A stretch of 64,000 nt of DNA from Marinomonas communis (GCF_004363305.1 NZ_SNZA01000006.1:186001-250000); one strand, 5' to 3'. Shown: positions 41,544-51,063, counted from the first letter of the stretch. Notes: generated from the letters alone by a model not told the origin. A program made the numbers and translations.

Positions 41544-42443
41544 CTATGATTCAAAAATAAGTGAGCGATGCGCACATATACCTGCCAAGGTACCTGACGC
41601 TATGGCTAACGTACCGCTCTGCATTGGATTAGACAAATCTCCAGCGACAAACAACCCTTTGATTGAGCTTTCTTTCATATCATTTACTTTAACAACATAG
41701 CCTAAAGGCGTTTCCATCATATCTAATCCTAGACGCTCGATTAATGGTGTATTCATCTCAATCTTTGGCCCAACGTATAAACCACCCAAAGAAACTTCTC
41801 GCCCATCTTCCAGTACGACAGACTGAATACGCTTGTCAGCACTTAGGACATGCTTTATCGGTGTTTGCTCAATCACTACACCGCGTTTTTCTAGTAATGT
41901 AGCCAAATTACTTTCTGGGCTAAAATGACCTTGTGTAAACAAGGTCGTCGCCCCCCAGTCAGGGATCATTGCCGCTTGATGAACAGACATTTCACTTGTG
42001 GCCAAGACGCCCAAGTTTTGATGCCTTAGCTCATAACCATGACAGTAAGGGCAATGCACAACACTTTCCCCCCAACATTCGGATAAACCATCAATGTCCG
42101 GTAAACGGTCTCGAATACCAGAGGCAAGAATCACTCGATATGCTTTTGCTTCAAGGCCCGTTTTGGTCAAAACAGAAAAGCCTAAGTCACATTGCTCTAG
42201 GCCTTCAACCAAGTCCTCCCATAGTTCAAACGTTGGATAGGCCCGCAGCTGTGTGAGCCCAATCTCTCGAATCTCTGCTGGGCTCTTCCCATCTAATCCA
42301 AATACACCGTGGGAAGCTTTTGCAAAGCGGTTTCGCGGCGAATTTGCATCAATCAGCAAGACTTTGCGCTGCGCCCTAACGAGCTGCATGGCTGCAGACA
42401 TGCCAGCAAAGCTCCCGCCAATAATTACGACATCATACGTCAT
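41544..42443 (-). CDS. Thioredoxin-reductase-like FAD/NAD(P) flavoprotein
   Basis: 299 residues: FAD Rossmann motif GGSFAG (9-14), redox-active disulfide motif CPYCHG (about 133-138) and a C-terminal VAGDLSNPMQSGTLAIASG FAD site. CPYC instead of CATC and the size fit the thioredoxin-reductase-like proteins often paired with stress regulators. Start ATG 42443 follows GGAGG by 5 nt. Divergent from an Rrf2-family regulator, with a long inverted repeat in between. Confidence 0.85.
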   Translation of the reverse strand: MTYDVVIIGGSFAGMSAAMQLVRAQRKVLLIDANSPRNRFAKASHGVFGLDGKSPAEIREIGLTQLRAYPTFELWEDLVEGLEQCDLGFSVLTKTGLEAKAYRVILASGIRDRLPDIDGLSECWGESVVHCPYCHGYELRHQNLGVLATSEMSVHQAAMIPDWGATTLFTQGHFSPESNLATLLEKRGVVIEQTPIKHVLSADKRIQSVVLEDGREVSLGGLYVGPKIEMNTPLIERLGLDMMETPLGYVVKVNDMKESSIKGLFVAGDLSNPMQSGTLAIASGTLAGICAHRSLIFES

Positions 42444-42476
42444 TTGAACCTCCAATTAAGTTCACAAACATCAAGT

Positions 42477-42533
42477 AACTTTTATTGTTACATTAAGACC
42501 TGCACGAAAGCAACACATGTAACAATAAAAGTT
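42477..42533. promoter_or_regulatory. Perfect inverted repeat between Rrf2 and flavoprotein genes
   Basis: AACTTTTATTGTTACAT (42477-42493) and its exact reverse complement (42517-42533) separated by 23 nt, centre to centre 40 nt. Likely paired half-sites for the divergent Rrf2 regulator. Confidence 0.7.
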
Positions 42534-42570
42534 TCATGATAAACTCTGATTTCAACTCATCAGGTGAACT

Positions 42571-42996
42571 ATGCGAAAAGACAGTCGGTTATCTCGAGTC
42601 CTACACGTTCTCATTCATTTGGATGCCTTTGAGCATCCCGTCACATCCGATACGTTGGCGAAGATGCTTAATACTAATCCTGTGGTTGTTAGACGAACCA
42701 TGGCATTGCTGCGAGATCAGGGCTATGTGAAATCTATAAAAGGACATAGTGGAGGATGGTCATTAGCCAAAAGTTTAAGTGATATCACCTTATTGGATAT
42801 TCATCAGACACTCAGTGAGAACAGCGTCTTTACTATTGGCCTAACGGATGAGCATACTGCATGTCCGATCGAACACGCAGTGAATCGAGCACTAAAGGAC
42901 GCTATGGATGAGGCAGAATCCTTATTGTTAAAGCGTTTTGGCGAAGTGACACTGTCAGAACTTTCCATCGAATTTAAAGCCCAGTTGGCAACCTGA
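42571..42996 (+). CDS. Rrf2 family transcriptional regulator
   Basis: 141 residues, winged HTH (about 8-60, RLSRVLHVLIHLD; NPVVVRRTMALLRDQGYV) and the Rrf2 dimerisation helix. IscR/NsrR-type Fe-S ligands (three cysteines) are absent: a single cysteine, C98 in HTACPIEH, remains, which suggests a thiol-based sensor of the YwnA/CymR-like branch. Divergent from the flavoprotein gene it probably represses. Confidence 0.87.
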   Translation: MRKDSRLSRVLHVLIHLDAFEHPVTSDTLAKMLNTNPVVVRRTMALLRDQGYVKSIKGHSGGWSLAKSLSDITLLDIHQTLSENSVFTIGLTDEHTACPIEHAVNRALKDAMDEAESLLLKRFGEVTLSELSIEFKAQLAT

Positions 42997-43099
42997 CCTC
43001 CCTATTGAAAATTTTAAACAGTACATGCTAACTATTTTATTTTTGCGTATGTGCTACGCTTTAGAGTAAATAACTCAAATAAAACAATAGGATGGTGCT

Positions 43100-44356
43100 A
43101 TGCAGTCGAGTGATTTCCATACCATTGTGTTGTTAGCCATCGCGCTTTCACTGGGTTTATTGATTGGTGTTGAACGGGGCTTTAAATACCGAGATCAAAA
43201 GGAAGGTTCTCGTATTGCTGGGCTTCGAACTTACGGTCTGATTTCGTTACTCGGTGCAGTATCCGCCATGATCGCCAACCAACTTGGCGCTTTCCTTTTG
43301 GGGGTATTCTTCATTGGCTTGGCCATCGCCCTAACCGCATCTTACGTGGTCAACAGTACCCGCGACCGAGCTTCGCTGACGTCCCTAATCGCATCCTTAT
43401 TAGCCTTTAGTTTTGGCGCCATGGTCATGGTTGGTTACGTAGTCGAAGCGGCTTCACTCGCTGTGATCACCACCTTGTTACTTAGCTTAAAAGGCGAAAT
43501 GCACCGCTGGCTGTGGTTGATCGAAAAAAAAGAGCTCTGGGCAGCACTTGAGCTGCTGATCATTTCCGTTGTGATCTTATCCGTCATTCCAAATGAAGAT
43601 ATGGGACCTTGGCAAGCACTGAACCCCTACGAAATCTGGTGGATGGTGGTGCTGATCTCAAGTATTTCGTTTGTCAGCTACTTTGCCATGAAGTTCGCTG
43701 GGGCAAAAAAAGGCATCATGGCCACGGCATTGTTTGCCGGTTTTGCTTCCTCTACCGCTCTGACGCTGCAATTTTCACGGATGGCGAAACAAGTGCCCCA
43801 AGCCTCACCGCTGCTGGCTGCAGGCGTTCTGTTTGCCTGCGGCACCATGTATCCACGAGTGTTGTTGGTCGCTAGCGTGATCAACCCCGAATTGCTGCAA
43901 CCCCTTGCGCTACCGACATTAACCATGGCCATTTTGACCTATTTACCAGCGCTGTGGTTCTGGCATCAAGGCAATCAAAGTGTGCCGGAAAATGTCGCCC
44001 CACCCGCTTCCCCATTGTCGCTTTGGTCGGCGCTAGCCTTTGGCGCACTGCTGACAGGTATTCTGTTGCTAAGCGCAGGATTACAAGCCACTTTAGGAGA
44101 TGCCGGAGTACTGTTATTAGCCGCAGCATCAGGCGTGGCCGATGTGGACCCAATCAACCTATCCCTATCGGGCATGAGCCGTGAAGGGCTAAGTTTGGAT
44201 ACCGCAGTATTGGGTATCGTAATCGCCGCTGGCGTGAACGGTATTTTGAAAGCTGGCTTAGTCAGTGGCATTGGCGGAAAAGTAATGGGTATGAAAGCCA
44301 GCATTCCTTTGATCGTGGCCAGCATAGTTGGTTTATTGCTGGCCACTTATGCTTGA
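43100..44356 (+). CDS. MgtC/SapB-DUF4010 membrane protein
   Basis: 418 residues with about twelve hydrophobic segments. N-terminal MgtC-like domain (LGLLIGVERGFKYRDQKEGSRIAGLRTYGLISLLGA in parts, about 18-55) followed by DUF4010 (about 180-410, GVADVDPINLS). Role in magnesium or other ion homeostasis is presumed, not established. Single gene. Confidence 0.85.
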   Translation: MQSSDFHTIVLLAIALSLGLLIGVERGFKYRDQKEGSRIAGLRTYGLISLLGAVSAMIANQLGAFLLGVFFIGLAIALTASYVVNSTRDRASLTSLIASLLAFSFGAMVMVGYVVEAASLAVITTLLLSLKGEMHRWLWLIEKKELWAALELLIISVVILSVIPNEDMGPWQALNPYEIWWMVVLISSISFVSYFAMKFAGAKKGIMATALFAGFASSTALTLQFSRMAKQVPQASPLLAAGVLFACGTMYPRVLLVASVINPELLQPLALPTLTMAILTYLPALWFWHQGNQSVPENVAPPASPLSLWSALAFGALLTGILLLSAGLQATLGDAGVLLLAAASGVADVDPINLSLSGMSREGLSLDTAVLGIVIAAGVNGILKAGLVSGIGGKVMGMKASIPLIVASIVGLLLATYA

Positions 44357-44366
44357 GTAAATGGGA

Positions 44367-45404
44367 CTAAGCCTGTTCGAAGCCTTCTAACACATTGACC
44401 ACATTGGTGCCCAGCGCTTCGGTCGCATAGCCACCTTCCATAATAAACGCGGTGGGAAGCTTAAGGCTTGCTAGCTGCTGCCCGACTTGGAAGTAATCTT
44501 CACTTTTAATGGTGAATTTAGAAATTGGATCGCCTTCAAACGTATCCAAGCCAAGGGATATCACCAATGCATCGGCTTGAAAGTCTTGAATCCGCTCAAT
44601 TGCTTTCTCCAAGGCGGATAACCACTGAGTAAACGTCGTTCCGATCGGCAATGGAAAGTTCACGTTATAACCTTGCCCCGCCCCTTCGCCAGTCTCATCC
44701 TCATGACCCAGATAAAAAGGGTATTCGGTTTTTGGATCGCCATGGATACTGATGAATAGCACATCGTCACGATCATAAAATAGGCTCTGGGTACCGTTGC
44801 CGTGGTGGTAATCAATGTCCAATACCACCACTTTTTTCATGCCTTGATCCAATAAAGCTTGGGCTGCTAACGCGGCATTGTTTAGAAAGCAGTAGCCGCC
44901 CATAAAATCTCGACCAGCATGATGGCCCGGTGGACGACTGGCACTGAATACTGACGAATGCCCCGCCAACAGGTAATTGGCAGCACTCACAGCAGCATCG
45001 GCCCCAGACTTAGCTGCACACCATGTGCCTGCGGCTAATGGCGTACCATTGTCCATCGAATAGAGTCCAAGCTTAGCGATAAAATTATCCGGCACAATAT
45101 CGTCACGTAAGGTGCGCGTTGGCCAAACCGATGGAAATGGTTGTAGCTCATGGTTTTTCTCATCCAACGCCAGCCATTCTTGCCAAGCATGGGTAATAAA
45201 AGACACGTAGGCAGGGTCATGAATTTTAGCGATCACTGATGATGCATCCGTCTGTGGCGATACGCACTCGTGTCCCCTTGCTTGCAAGGCCGCAACAATG
45301 TTGTCTAAGCGCTCAACCGATTCAAAACAAGGGACTTTTTCACCGCGGAAGTATTCGTATTGAGGGTTATGTTCGCGGTACGCGTCGGATAAAAAACACA
45401 GCAT
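44367..45404 (-). CDS. Histone-deacetylase-fold amidohydrolase (AphA-like)
   Basis: 345 residues with all class II HDAC zinc-site motifs: RPPGHHAG, GYCFLNNAALAAQ, LDIDYHHGNGTQSLFYDRDDVL (in parts), SLGLDTFEGDP and MEGGYA. Length and loop features fit acetylpolyamine amidohydrolases. Cytosolic deacetylation of acetylpolyamines or similar small amides is the most likely role. Confidence 0.87.
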   Translation of the reverse strand: MLCFLSDAYREHNPQYEYFRGEKVPCFESVERLDNIVAALQARGHECVSPQTDASSVIAKIHDPAYVSFITHAWQEWLALDEKNHELQPFPSVWPTRTLRDDIVPDNFIAKLGLYSMDNGTPLAAGTWCAAKSGADAAVSAANYLLAGHSSVFSASRPPGHHAGRDFMGGYCFLNNAALAAQALLDQGMKKVVVLDIDYHHGNGTQSLFYDRDDVLFISIHGDPKTEYPFYLGHEDETGEGAGQGYNVNFPLPIGTTFTQWLSALEKAIERIQDFQADALVISLGLDTFEGDPISKFTIKSEDYFQVGQQLASLKLPTAFIMEGGYATEALGTNVVNVLEGFEQA

Positions 45405-45533
45405 GGCATGTTCCTGTTCATCAAATTAGGCAACCAAGCGTTTCCAAATCCATGATCGGAAATGTGGCCTTCGCCCTGATACATTTATTGGCAATCTTCA
45501 AAATATCACTTAGCCACACTGAAAGGAGCCCCA

Positions 45534-45911
45534 ATGAACGTATTTACCCCAAAATTATATTTAAAGAGCAACTGCCCTTTTTGCTTTAAGGTCATTATGT
45601 TTCTCACCGAAACACAGCAAATGGACCAAGTCGATATCATTCGTATCGAAGGCAATGATGAAAGTGAAATGAATCTCTATCGTCAACAACTCGCAGCACT
45701 AACAGGCGCGAAAGCATCGTTTCCAACCGCAGAATTAACGGAAAATGAATATGTAACCGATTCCGATGCGATTGTAGCGTTCTTTGCCGAACGTGCCGGC
45801 ATCAACACAGATCAAGCCGAGGGCTACCAGTTTTATCTAAACGGTTTATTCCCGACGTATATTGCTCGTTTTAAAGAGTTAAAAGCGTTGCAAGCACAAC
45901 TCGAGGCATAG
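45534..45911 (+). CDS. Glutaredoxin/GST N-domain-like thiol protein
   Basis: 125 residues of thioredoxin fold: CPFC at 14-17 (LYLKSNCPFCFKVIMFL), cis-proline region KASFPTAEL, and TDSDAIVAFF typical of GST N-terminal domains. Likely glutathione-dependent disulfide exchange. AAGGAG precedes ATG 45534. A terminator follows at 46015. Confidence 0.8.
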   Translation: MNVFTPKLYLKSNCPFCFKVIMFLTETQQMDQVDIIRIEGNDESEMNLYRQQLAALTGAKASFPTAELTENEYVTDSDAIVAFFAERAGINTDQAEGYQFYLNGLFPTYIARFKELKALQAQLEA

Positions 45912-46014
45912 CACTTAGCCCCTCTGCACAAACGCCTGTAAGCAAGCGACGTTTATAACTTCGACGATATTGAGCAGTTGCTTGGAACTAAAAGACATGT
46001 TTAATTTCGAAGTA

Positions 46015-46044
46015 AGCAGCACAACCCCAAATTGTGCTGCTTTT
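46015..46044 (+). terminator. Intrinsic terminator
   Basis: AGCAGCACAA / TTGTGCTGCT 10-bp stem, 7-nt loop, then TTT; between the convergent thiol-protein and acidic-repeat genes. Confidence 0.8.
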
Positions 46045-46056
46045 CTGGCTAAGAAA

Positions 46057-46773
46057 TTAGCTAGAGAACAGTTGGCTTAGTACATTTGCAGGCGTACTTT
46101 CATTGGCACTGGACTGAATATCCGTATACATATTCAGTGCAGCCGTGGCCGAACTGTTAGCAGAGGGTGGTGGAGGCGGCGGCATATTGCCGTTTTCATC
46201 ACCTTCTGCGACTTGCGTAATGAACTCTTCAACAGTCATCCCCGCTTCTTCTGCCATGGCAACAACGGCATCAGGTGCACTTTCCGCTAGGGTTTCTGCA
46301 TCAAATTCACCACTTTCCATGGCTTCGATTAATGACTCTCGATAAGCATCGGCCTCTTCGAGTTCATCCTCGGTCAAAGATAAAGCACTGTCAGGTGGCA
46401 TCATGCCACTTGGCGGTGGTGGCGGTGCTTGCTCAGCCATTGAGGCAATTTCATCGACCAACTCTTCTAAGTCTATTCCGGTCTCTTCAGCCAGCGCCAC
46501 CAGTGAATCCGGCGCAGAAGCCGCGAGTTCTTCTGCATCGTATTCACCGCTTTCGACGGCTTCCAAAATACTGTCACGAAAGCTGTCTGCATCGGTTTTA
46601 TCTTCCTCACTCATGGAAGAAAAAGCCGACAACAGCTGTCCAATATTACTCACACTCACATCATTACTAGTGCTTTGTGTGGTCGCTGTAGACGTGCTAC
46701 TGGCCACCGCAGACGAGTACTGACTGCTGAGACTGGATAGATCAAAGATCGAGCTATTATTGCTAACTTGCAT
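46057..46773 (-). CDS. Acidic two-repeat protein with polyproline linkers
   Basis: 238 residues, no signal peptide. Order: Ser/Thr-rich N-terminus (1-55); acidic repeat 1 (56-115); APPPPPSGMMPP linker; acidic repeat 2 (about 134-197); PPPPPP linker; Ser/Asn-rich tail ending ANVLSQLFSS. The repeats share Y/FR-(D/E)S-I/L-EA-ESGE-DAE-LA-SAPD---A-AEE-G. No cysteine. The pattern recalls short EF-hand-like proteins with N-terminal Ser-rich and C-terminal helical ends in Pseudomonas-like bacteria, but I cannot assign a family or function. GGAGCC precedes ATG 46773. Confidence 0.65.
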   Translation of the reverse strand: MQVSNNSSIFDLSSLSSQYSSAVASSTSTATTQSTSNDVSVSNIGQLLSAFSSMSEEDKTDADSFRDSILEAVESGEYDAEELAASAPDSLVALAEETGIDLEELVDEIASMAEQAPPPPPSGMMPPDSALSLTEDELEEADAYRESLIEAMESGEFDAETLAESAPDAVVAMAEEAGMTVEEFITQVAEGDENGNMPPPPPPSANSSATAALNMYTDIQSSANESTPANVLSQLFSS

Positions 46774-46979
46774 AGATAGGCTCCTTTTTTAATTCGGCAA
46801 CCAGACCTTTGGTTACCAAGTTAGTAAGAGCAAATCCCATGCACATTTTTAACTGTCAAAAGGCTTATTTCGTAAGCATTCCGTAAAGATAGTGAACCAT
46901 ATCAACTAAATTAAGAGAGAGCATATATGACATCAATTCTCATGAGGGATATTTTCCCACTTAAATTGAGCTAAAAATA

Positions 46980-47007
46980 AAAGGACGGCAATCACTTGCC
47001 GCCCTTT
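46980..47007 (-). terminator. Terminator of the ene-reductase gene
   Basis: AAAGG(A)CGGCAA / TTGCCG(C)CCTTT stem with a 4-nt loop; read leftward it is followed by TTATTTTT. Confidence 0.8.
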
Positions 47008-47029
47008 CTTGAACGCCTAATAACAAGCC

Positions 47030-48103
47030 TTAAGCCATGTATGGATAATCGGTGTAGCCTTCTGCGCCAGCGGTATAAAACGTTTCTGGGTTCGGCTCGT
47101 TAAAGCCAGCTCCTGCTTGAATACGCTCAACGAAATCAGGGTTAGCCAATAACAACGTACCAAATGCCACACTGTCCGCCTGCTCCGTTTGAAGCACTTG
47201 GTTCGCTTCATCAGGCGTATAGCCCATATTGACCATAAGATGACCTTGGTACGCTGAACGAGCAGCCGACACCACGTCTGCATGCTGTTGGTCGAAAAAG
47301 TCCGCTCGCATCAGGTGTAAGTACGCCAAGTCGTATTCATTGAGCATAGATGCCAAGTATTTGGTCAGCGCCACAGGATCGCTATCACGCATATCATTGA
47401 AGCTATTCAAAGGTGACAAACGCACACCGACGCGCCCTGAACCAAATACTGAGGTCACTTCATCCAATATCTGCTTCAAGAAGCGACTACGGTTTTCAAC
47501 AGAACCACCGTACTCATCTTGGCGCTTATTAGAGCCGTCACGTAAAAATTGGTCGATCAGATAGCCATTCGCGGCATGAATCTCTACGCCATCAAAGCCT
47601 GCTGCTTTGGCATTCTCAGCACCACGACGGAAATCTTTTACGATCTGTTGGATCTCAGCCTGTGTCAGCTCGCGAGGAACTGTGTAAGGCTGCTTACCTT
47701 CCGGTGTATGAGTTTCGCCCTGAATGGCAATAGCACTGGGGGCAACCGCTTCTTTATGATCGTTTAATAGTGGGTGAGCTGCTCTACCTGCGTGCCAAAT
47801 CTGCATAAAGATTCGGCCTCCAGCTTCGTGCACTGCTTCAGTTGTCAACTTCCAGCCTTCTACTTGCTCTGCTGAATACACGCCTGGATCATGACCAAAC
47901 GATGACGTACCTTCTGATACCATCGTACATTCGGTAATTAATAACCCTGTGCTGGCACGCTGTGCATAGTACTCTGCCATTAAAGCATTCGGTTGGTGGT
48001 TGATCGCACGAGTACGAGTCAGAGGTGCCATGATGACTCGGTTCGGCAGCGATAATTCACCTAGCTGAACAGGTTGAAACAACGCGGATTCTGATTGAGA
48101 CAT
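47030..48103 (-). CDS. Old-yellow-enzyme family alkene reductase
   Basis: 357-residue FMN-dependent TIM-barrel enzyme: NRVIMAPLTRTRA near 22-34, MQIWHAGR, the catalytic HAANGYLIDQFLRD (His/Asn pair) and FGTLLLANPDFVER. NemA/XenB-type reductase of activated alkenes, nitro compounds or quinones. Single gene with its own terminator. Confidence 0.92.
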   Translation of the reverse strand: MSQSESALFQPVQLGELSLPNRVIMAPLTRTRAINHQPNALMAEYYAQRASTGLLITECTMVSEGTSSFGHDPGVYSAEQVEGWKLTTEAVHEAGGRIFMQIWHAGRAAHPLLNDHKEAVAPSAIAIQGETHTPEGKQPYTVPRELTQAEIQQIVKDFRRGAENAKAAGFDGVEIHAANGYLIDQFLRDGSNKRQDEYGGSVENRSRFLKQILDEVTSVFGSGRVGVRLSPLNSFNDMRDSDPVALTKYLASMLNEYDLAYLHLMRADFFDQQHADVVSAARSAYQGHLMVNMGYTPDEANQVLQTEQADSVAFGTLLLANPDFVERIQAGAGFNEPNPETFYTAGAEGYTDYPYMA

Positions 48104-48226
48104 GTCTTACTCCCATAAAATTTTATCTTGATGCCTCATAGATACGAGCAACACATGATCAATTCAATGGCAGACATATTCTTTACAAATTTGAATCGCT
48201 TTCAGGCCACAGTTGCTTTTGATCCA

Positions 48227-49054
48227 TTAAGAAAAGCCAAACAAACGCGCGGCATTGCGCCAGAAATACTTCTCACGCACGTTTGGATCTGGAAACCATT
48301 GTTCTGCTAGCAGCAACAGCGTGCCATAGTCCATGCGCTGTGGTGCGAGCAGAAATGGCCAATCCGATCCCCATAACACTCGGTCCTCACCAAACGCTGC
48401 GAATAAGGCATCGACATAAGGCTTGGTATCATCAAATGGGAAACCTTGCTTTGAAAACTTTGCCATCCCAGATAATTTAATTGCATGTTGCGTTTGCTGT
48501 CCGAGCGATAACAGCGCTTGAAATGCTGGTGAATCCATACCTTGCGACAGCTCTGGGCGGCCACAGTGGTCAATCACCACTTGAGCTGATGTACACTTTA
48601 GAACGTCAACGAAGCTTAGTACTTGATCCCCTTGTACTTGGATTTGAGCCAACAAACCATGATCGTGCAAACGTGACATCAAAGACGCTGCATGCCCAAA
48701 GTGCTCTTCGCCATAGAAGGCCACATTAAATGTTACCCCTACGATTCCTGATCGCTTCAACGACTGCAATGTTTCATCTGTCACATCTTTAGATACGACG
48801 GCCATTCCTTTCAGCCGTCCATTTGAACGCTCAATGGCATCCAGCAAGGCTCGGTTATCGTCTTCACCGTACCCAGAATTAGGGCCAACCACCAAAGCAT
48901 GAGAGACGTTGTAGGCCTCTAGCACCTTTAAAAAATACTCTGCGGGACTCACTTCATGGCCAGCAGGATGATAGCGATCAGGTTGATAGGGGAAGTTTTC
49001 GGGATCGAAAACATGATTGTGGCAATCGATTTTACGTTCTAACAGCACCGACAT
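48227..49054 (-). CDS. Amidohydrolase_2 family lactonase-like hydrolase
   Basis: 275 residues with metal motif DCHNHVFD (about 10-17), VIDHCGRPE in the middle and LWGSDWPF near the C-terminus, as in 2-pyrone-4,6-dicarboxylate lactonase and related enzymes. Hydrolyses a lactone or related ring; no aromatic catabolism genes adjoin it, so substrate is open. It precedes the AraC gene on the same strand. Confidence 0.85.
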   Translation of the reverse strand: MSVLLERKIDCHNHVFDPENFPYQPDRYHPAGHEVSPAEYFLKVLEAYNVSHALVVGPNSGYGEDDNRALLDAIERSNGRLKGMAVVSKDVTDETLQSLKRSGIVGVTFNVAFYGEEHFGHAASLMSRLHDHGLLAQIQVQGDQVLSFVDVLKCTSAQVVIDHCGRPELSQGMDSPAFQALLSLGQQTQHAIKLSGMAKFSKQGFPFDDTKPYVDALFAAFGEDRVLWGSDWPFLLAPQRMDYGTLLLLAEQWFPDPNVREKYFWRNAARLFGFS

Positions 49055-49160
49055 AGCATGACCTTAATGAGTCTAAACAACGAAGCTCTGCAGTGTGCTT
49101 GAGCGATGCTTGGAGAACCAGTGCCGGAGCACTTTTTGAATCGAACGTCGAATTTTTGGA

Positions 49161-49955
49161 TCACCGCACTTCCGATGGTGACACACCAAAGGCTTGTTTA
49201 AAGGACTTACTGAAGTGCGCTTGATCATAAAAGCCGACCTGCTGAGCTACCTCTGTGCCAGAAACATTGGCCTTCAGCAGTTTCATAGCCTGCTCTAAAC
49301 GCAATCGTGTCAACCAAGCATAAGGCGTAATACCGGTAGTGGCTTTGAAATGACGCTGAAATTGCGTCGGACTTAAATCGCATAGGGTCGCCAGTTCTAC
49401 TAAATGGATCGGCTCAGATAGATGCGCCAGCAAAAACGCTTTTAAGGTTTGTAAGGTCGAGCGCCCGAGTCGATATGGCGATAACGGTTTAAGCACACTG
49501 TAGCGTTGAATCAATGGCTCAAAGCTGTCGTAAGGCAAACAGTCCTGAGCCAGCTGACTGAGTGAGCTCTGACGCAATAGGTGGTGCGCATTGTCTAGGA
49601 ATTGAAAGACCTGAGCATCACGAATCACAGGCTGTTTAAAGCTGAGGCAGGATGGCGTTTGTGAGGTCTGTGCATAGCGTTCAAACCAATAAGGCTCGAT
49701 GGCAAAAACTTGTGCCTTGTAACCCAGATCGCTCACAGAACAACCATCATGAAGCTCATCCGGAGGCATAATCACCAAGTCACCATGCCCTACTTGATAA
49801 CGCTCGCCTTGATACGTGAAGCTCTGCTGTCCACCTAGGATCAAGCCAATGTGATAATCTAAGTGATAGTGCCGTTTAAATTCAAACGACTGATATTGAC
49901 CTTCAATAAGACTGACCGACTGGTCGGCCGTACTAAAATACTGAACCTGATCCAT
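49161..49955 (-). CDS. AraC family regulator (cupin sensor)
   Basis: About 264 residues: N-terminal cupin (FKRHYHLDYHIGLILGG, GDLVIMPPDELHDG) and two C-terminal AraC HTH motifs (LSPTQFQRHFKATTGITPYAWL, AQQVGFYDQAHFSKSFKQAFG). The start is set at ATG 49955 because the cupin begins there; in-frame starts up to 50090 overlap the divergent gene. Upstream of the amidohydrolase gene, possible target. Confidence 0.82.
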   Translation of the reverse strand: MDQVQYFSTADQSVSLIEGQYQSFEFKRHYHLDYHIGLILGGQQSFTYQGERYQVGHGDLVIMPPDELHDGCSVSDLGYKAQVFAIEPYWFERYAQTSQTPSCLSFKQPVIRDAQVFQFLDNAHHLLRQSSLSQLAQDCLPYDSFEPLIQRYSVLKPLSPYRLGRSTLQTLKAFLLAHLSEPIHLVELATLCDLSPTQFQRHFKATTGITPYAWLTRLRLEQAMKLLKANVSGTEVAQQVGFYDQAHFSKSFKQAFGVSPSEVR

Positions 49956-50119
49956 TGCACCCACCCGTTGCCGAACGTTTAGCATAGCGAGAGTCCTGAA
50001 CAATTGCTTGTAGAAAAATGACAGTGATGCAATCGTCAGCGTTTTCATGTTTGTAAGTTCGCTGGTTGATCCCTTTGCAATCAGGCACACTTTCTCTTTT
50101 GAATATTAGTGCGCCAGTT

Positions 50120-51025
50120 ATGCAACGTTATCTTTCTTTTGTGCTATTACTTAGCCTATTAAGCGGCTGCTCCGTCTTTAAGCCACAGCCAAGAAACATC
50201 TTTATGGAAGAAATGACTACCTCACCATCTTATAAGATCAGTGAGCGCATTATCCCTCTTAGCGAACCTTTGTTGGGACTTCCCTATGTGGATGGCGGTT
50301 TAGGTGAAGGCCCCAACGGTCAATTCGATCGTGATCCGTTATCTCGCTTTGACCTGTTTGATTGCACAACGTTTGTCGAAACCGTCCTCGCTGGGGCCAT
50401 GTCCTATTCGCCCTCTGAGTTTGAGCACAATTTGATTAAGCTTCGCTATCAACACGGCAACGTCGGCTTTATCACACGTAACCATTTCACCAGCGCGGAT
50501 TGGATACCCAACAACCAGTGGGCTTTACGGGATATTACGCAAGACATCGCGCTAGACCATACCGCATTTGCAGAGACCTTGATCGATAAACCAGCCTGGT
50601 ATCAGGCAATGCAACAGGATCGACTACAAGGTTTACCCGATTCAATCGATAAAACAGCTAGGCTTAAAACGCTGCATAAGGCTGGTAAAAACCTACCTAA
50701 AATTTATGTACGTACGCCTTACGTACCACTAACGGCACTGAATCAACCTGAAGTGCTAGACCGTATTCCCTCTGGCAGCGTCATTAGCATGGTGCGACCT
50801 AACTACGATGTGAGCCAATGGATCGGAACGCATCTAAATATCACTCATCAGGCGTTTGCTATTCGAAAGCAGGGCAAACTGTTTTTACGTCACGCCAGCT
50901 TACGTTATAAAAAGGTCGTTGATGAAGGCTTTGTAGAATACTTTTCTCAATACGATAAAACATCTACGTTGAAAGGATTCAATGTGCAGCAGCCCATTGA
51001 ACAAGCTCTAGTGGTAGGACATTAA
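50120..51025 (+). CDS. DUF1460 lipoprotein amidase (NlpC/P60-like)
   Basis: 301 residues: signal peptide with lipobox LLSGC17, then a cysteine-peptidase-like domain with DCTTFVE (C82) and the HLNITHQAF (catalytic His region) motif of DUF1460, shown in homologues to be N-acetylmuramoyl-L-alanine amidase. Acts on cell wall at the outer membrane. Start ATG 50120 places the signal peptide correctly. Followed by a strong terminator. Confidence 0.85.
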   Translation: MQRYLSFVLLLSLLSGCSVFKPQPRNIFMEEMTTSPSYKISERIIPLSEPLLGLPYVDGGLGEGPNGQFDRDPLSRFDLFDCTTFVETVLAGAMSYSPSEFEHNLIKLRYQHGNVGFITRNHFTSADWIPNNQWALRDITQDIALDHTAFAETLIDKPAWYQAMQQDRLQGLPDSIDKTARLKTLHKAGKNLPKIYVRTPYVPLTALNQPEVLDRIPSGSVISMVRPNYDVSQWIGTHLNITHQAFAIRKQGKLFLRHASLRYKKVVDEGFVEYFSQYDKTSTLKGFNVQQPIEQALVVGH

Positions 51026-51063
51026 AAAAGCGCTGCCTCAATATTCATTGAGGCAGCGCTTTT
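51026..51063. terminator. Strong bidirectional terminator
   Basis: 17-bp perfect stem AAAAGCGCTGCCTCAAT / ATTGAGGCAGCGCTTTT with a 4-nt loop, between DUF1460 and DUF2383 genes. Confidence 0.93.

Noticed and set aside
43609-44346. Several long ORFs opposite or in other frames of the MgtC/DUF4010 gene
   Set aside because: Shadow frames of a GC-balanced coding region without starts, binding sites or recognisable domains.
46145-46723. Rightward ORFs across the acidic-repeat gene
   Set aside because: Complementary low-complexity readings of the Asp/Glu/Pro codons; the leftward frame has the ribosome-binding site and repeats.
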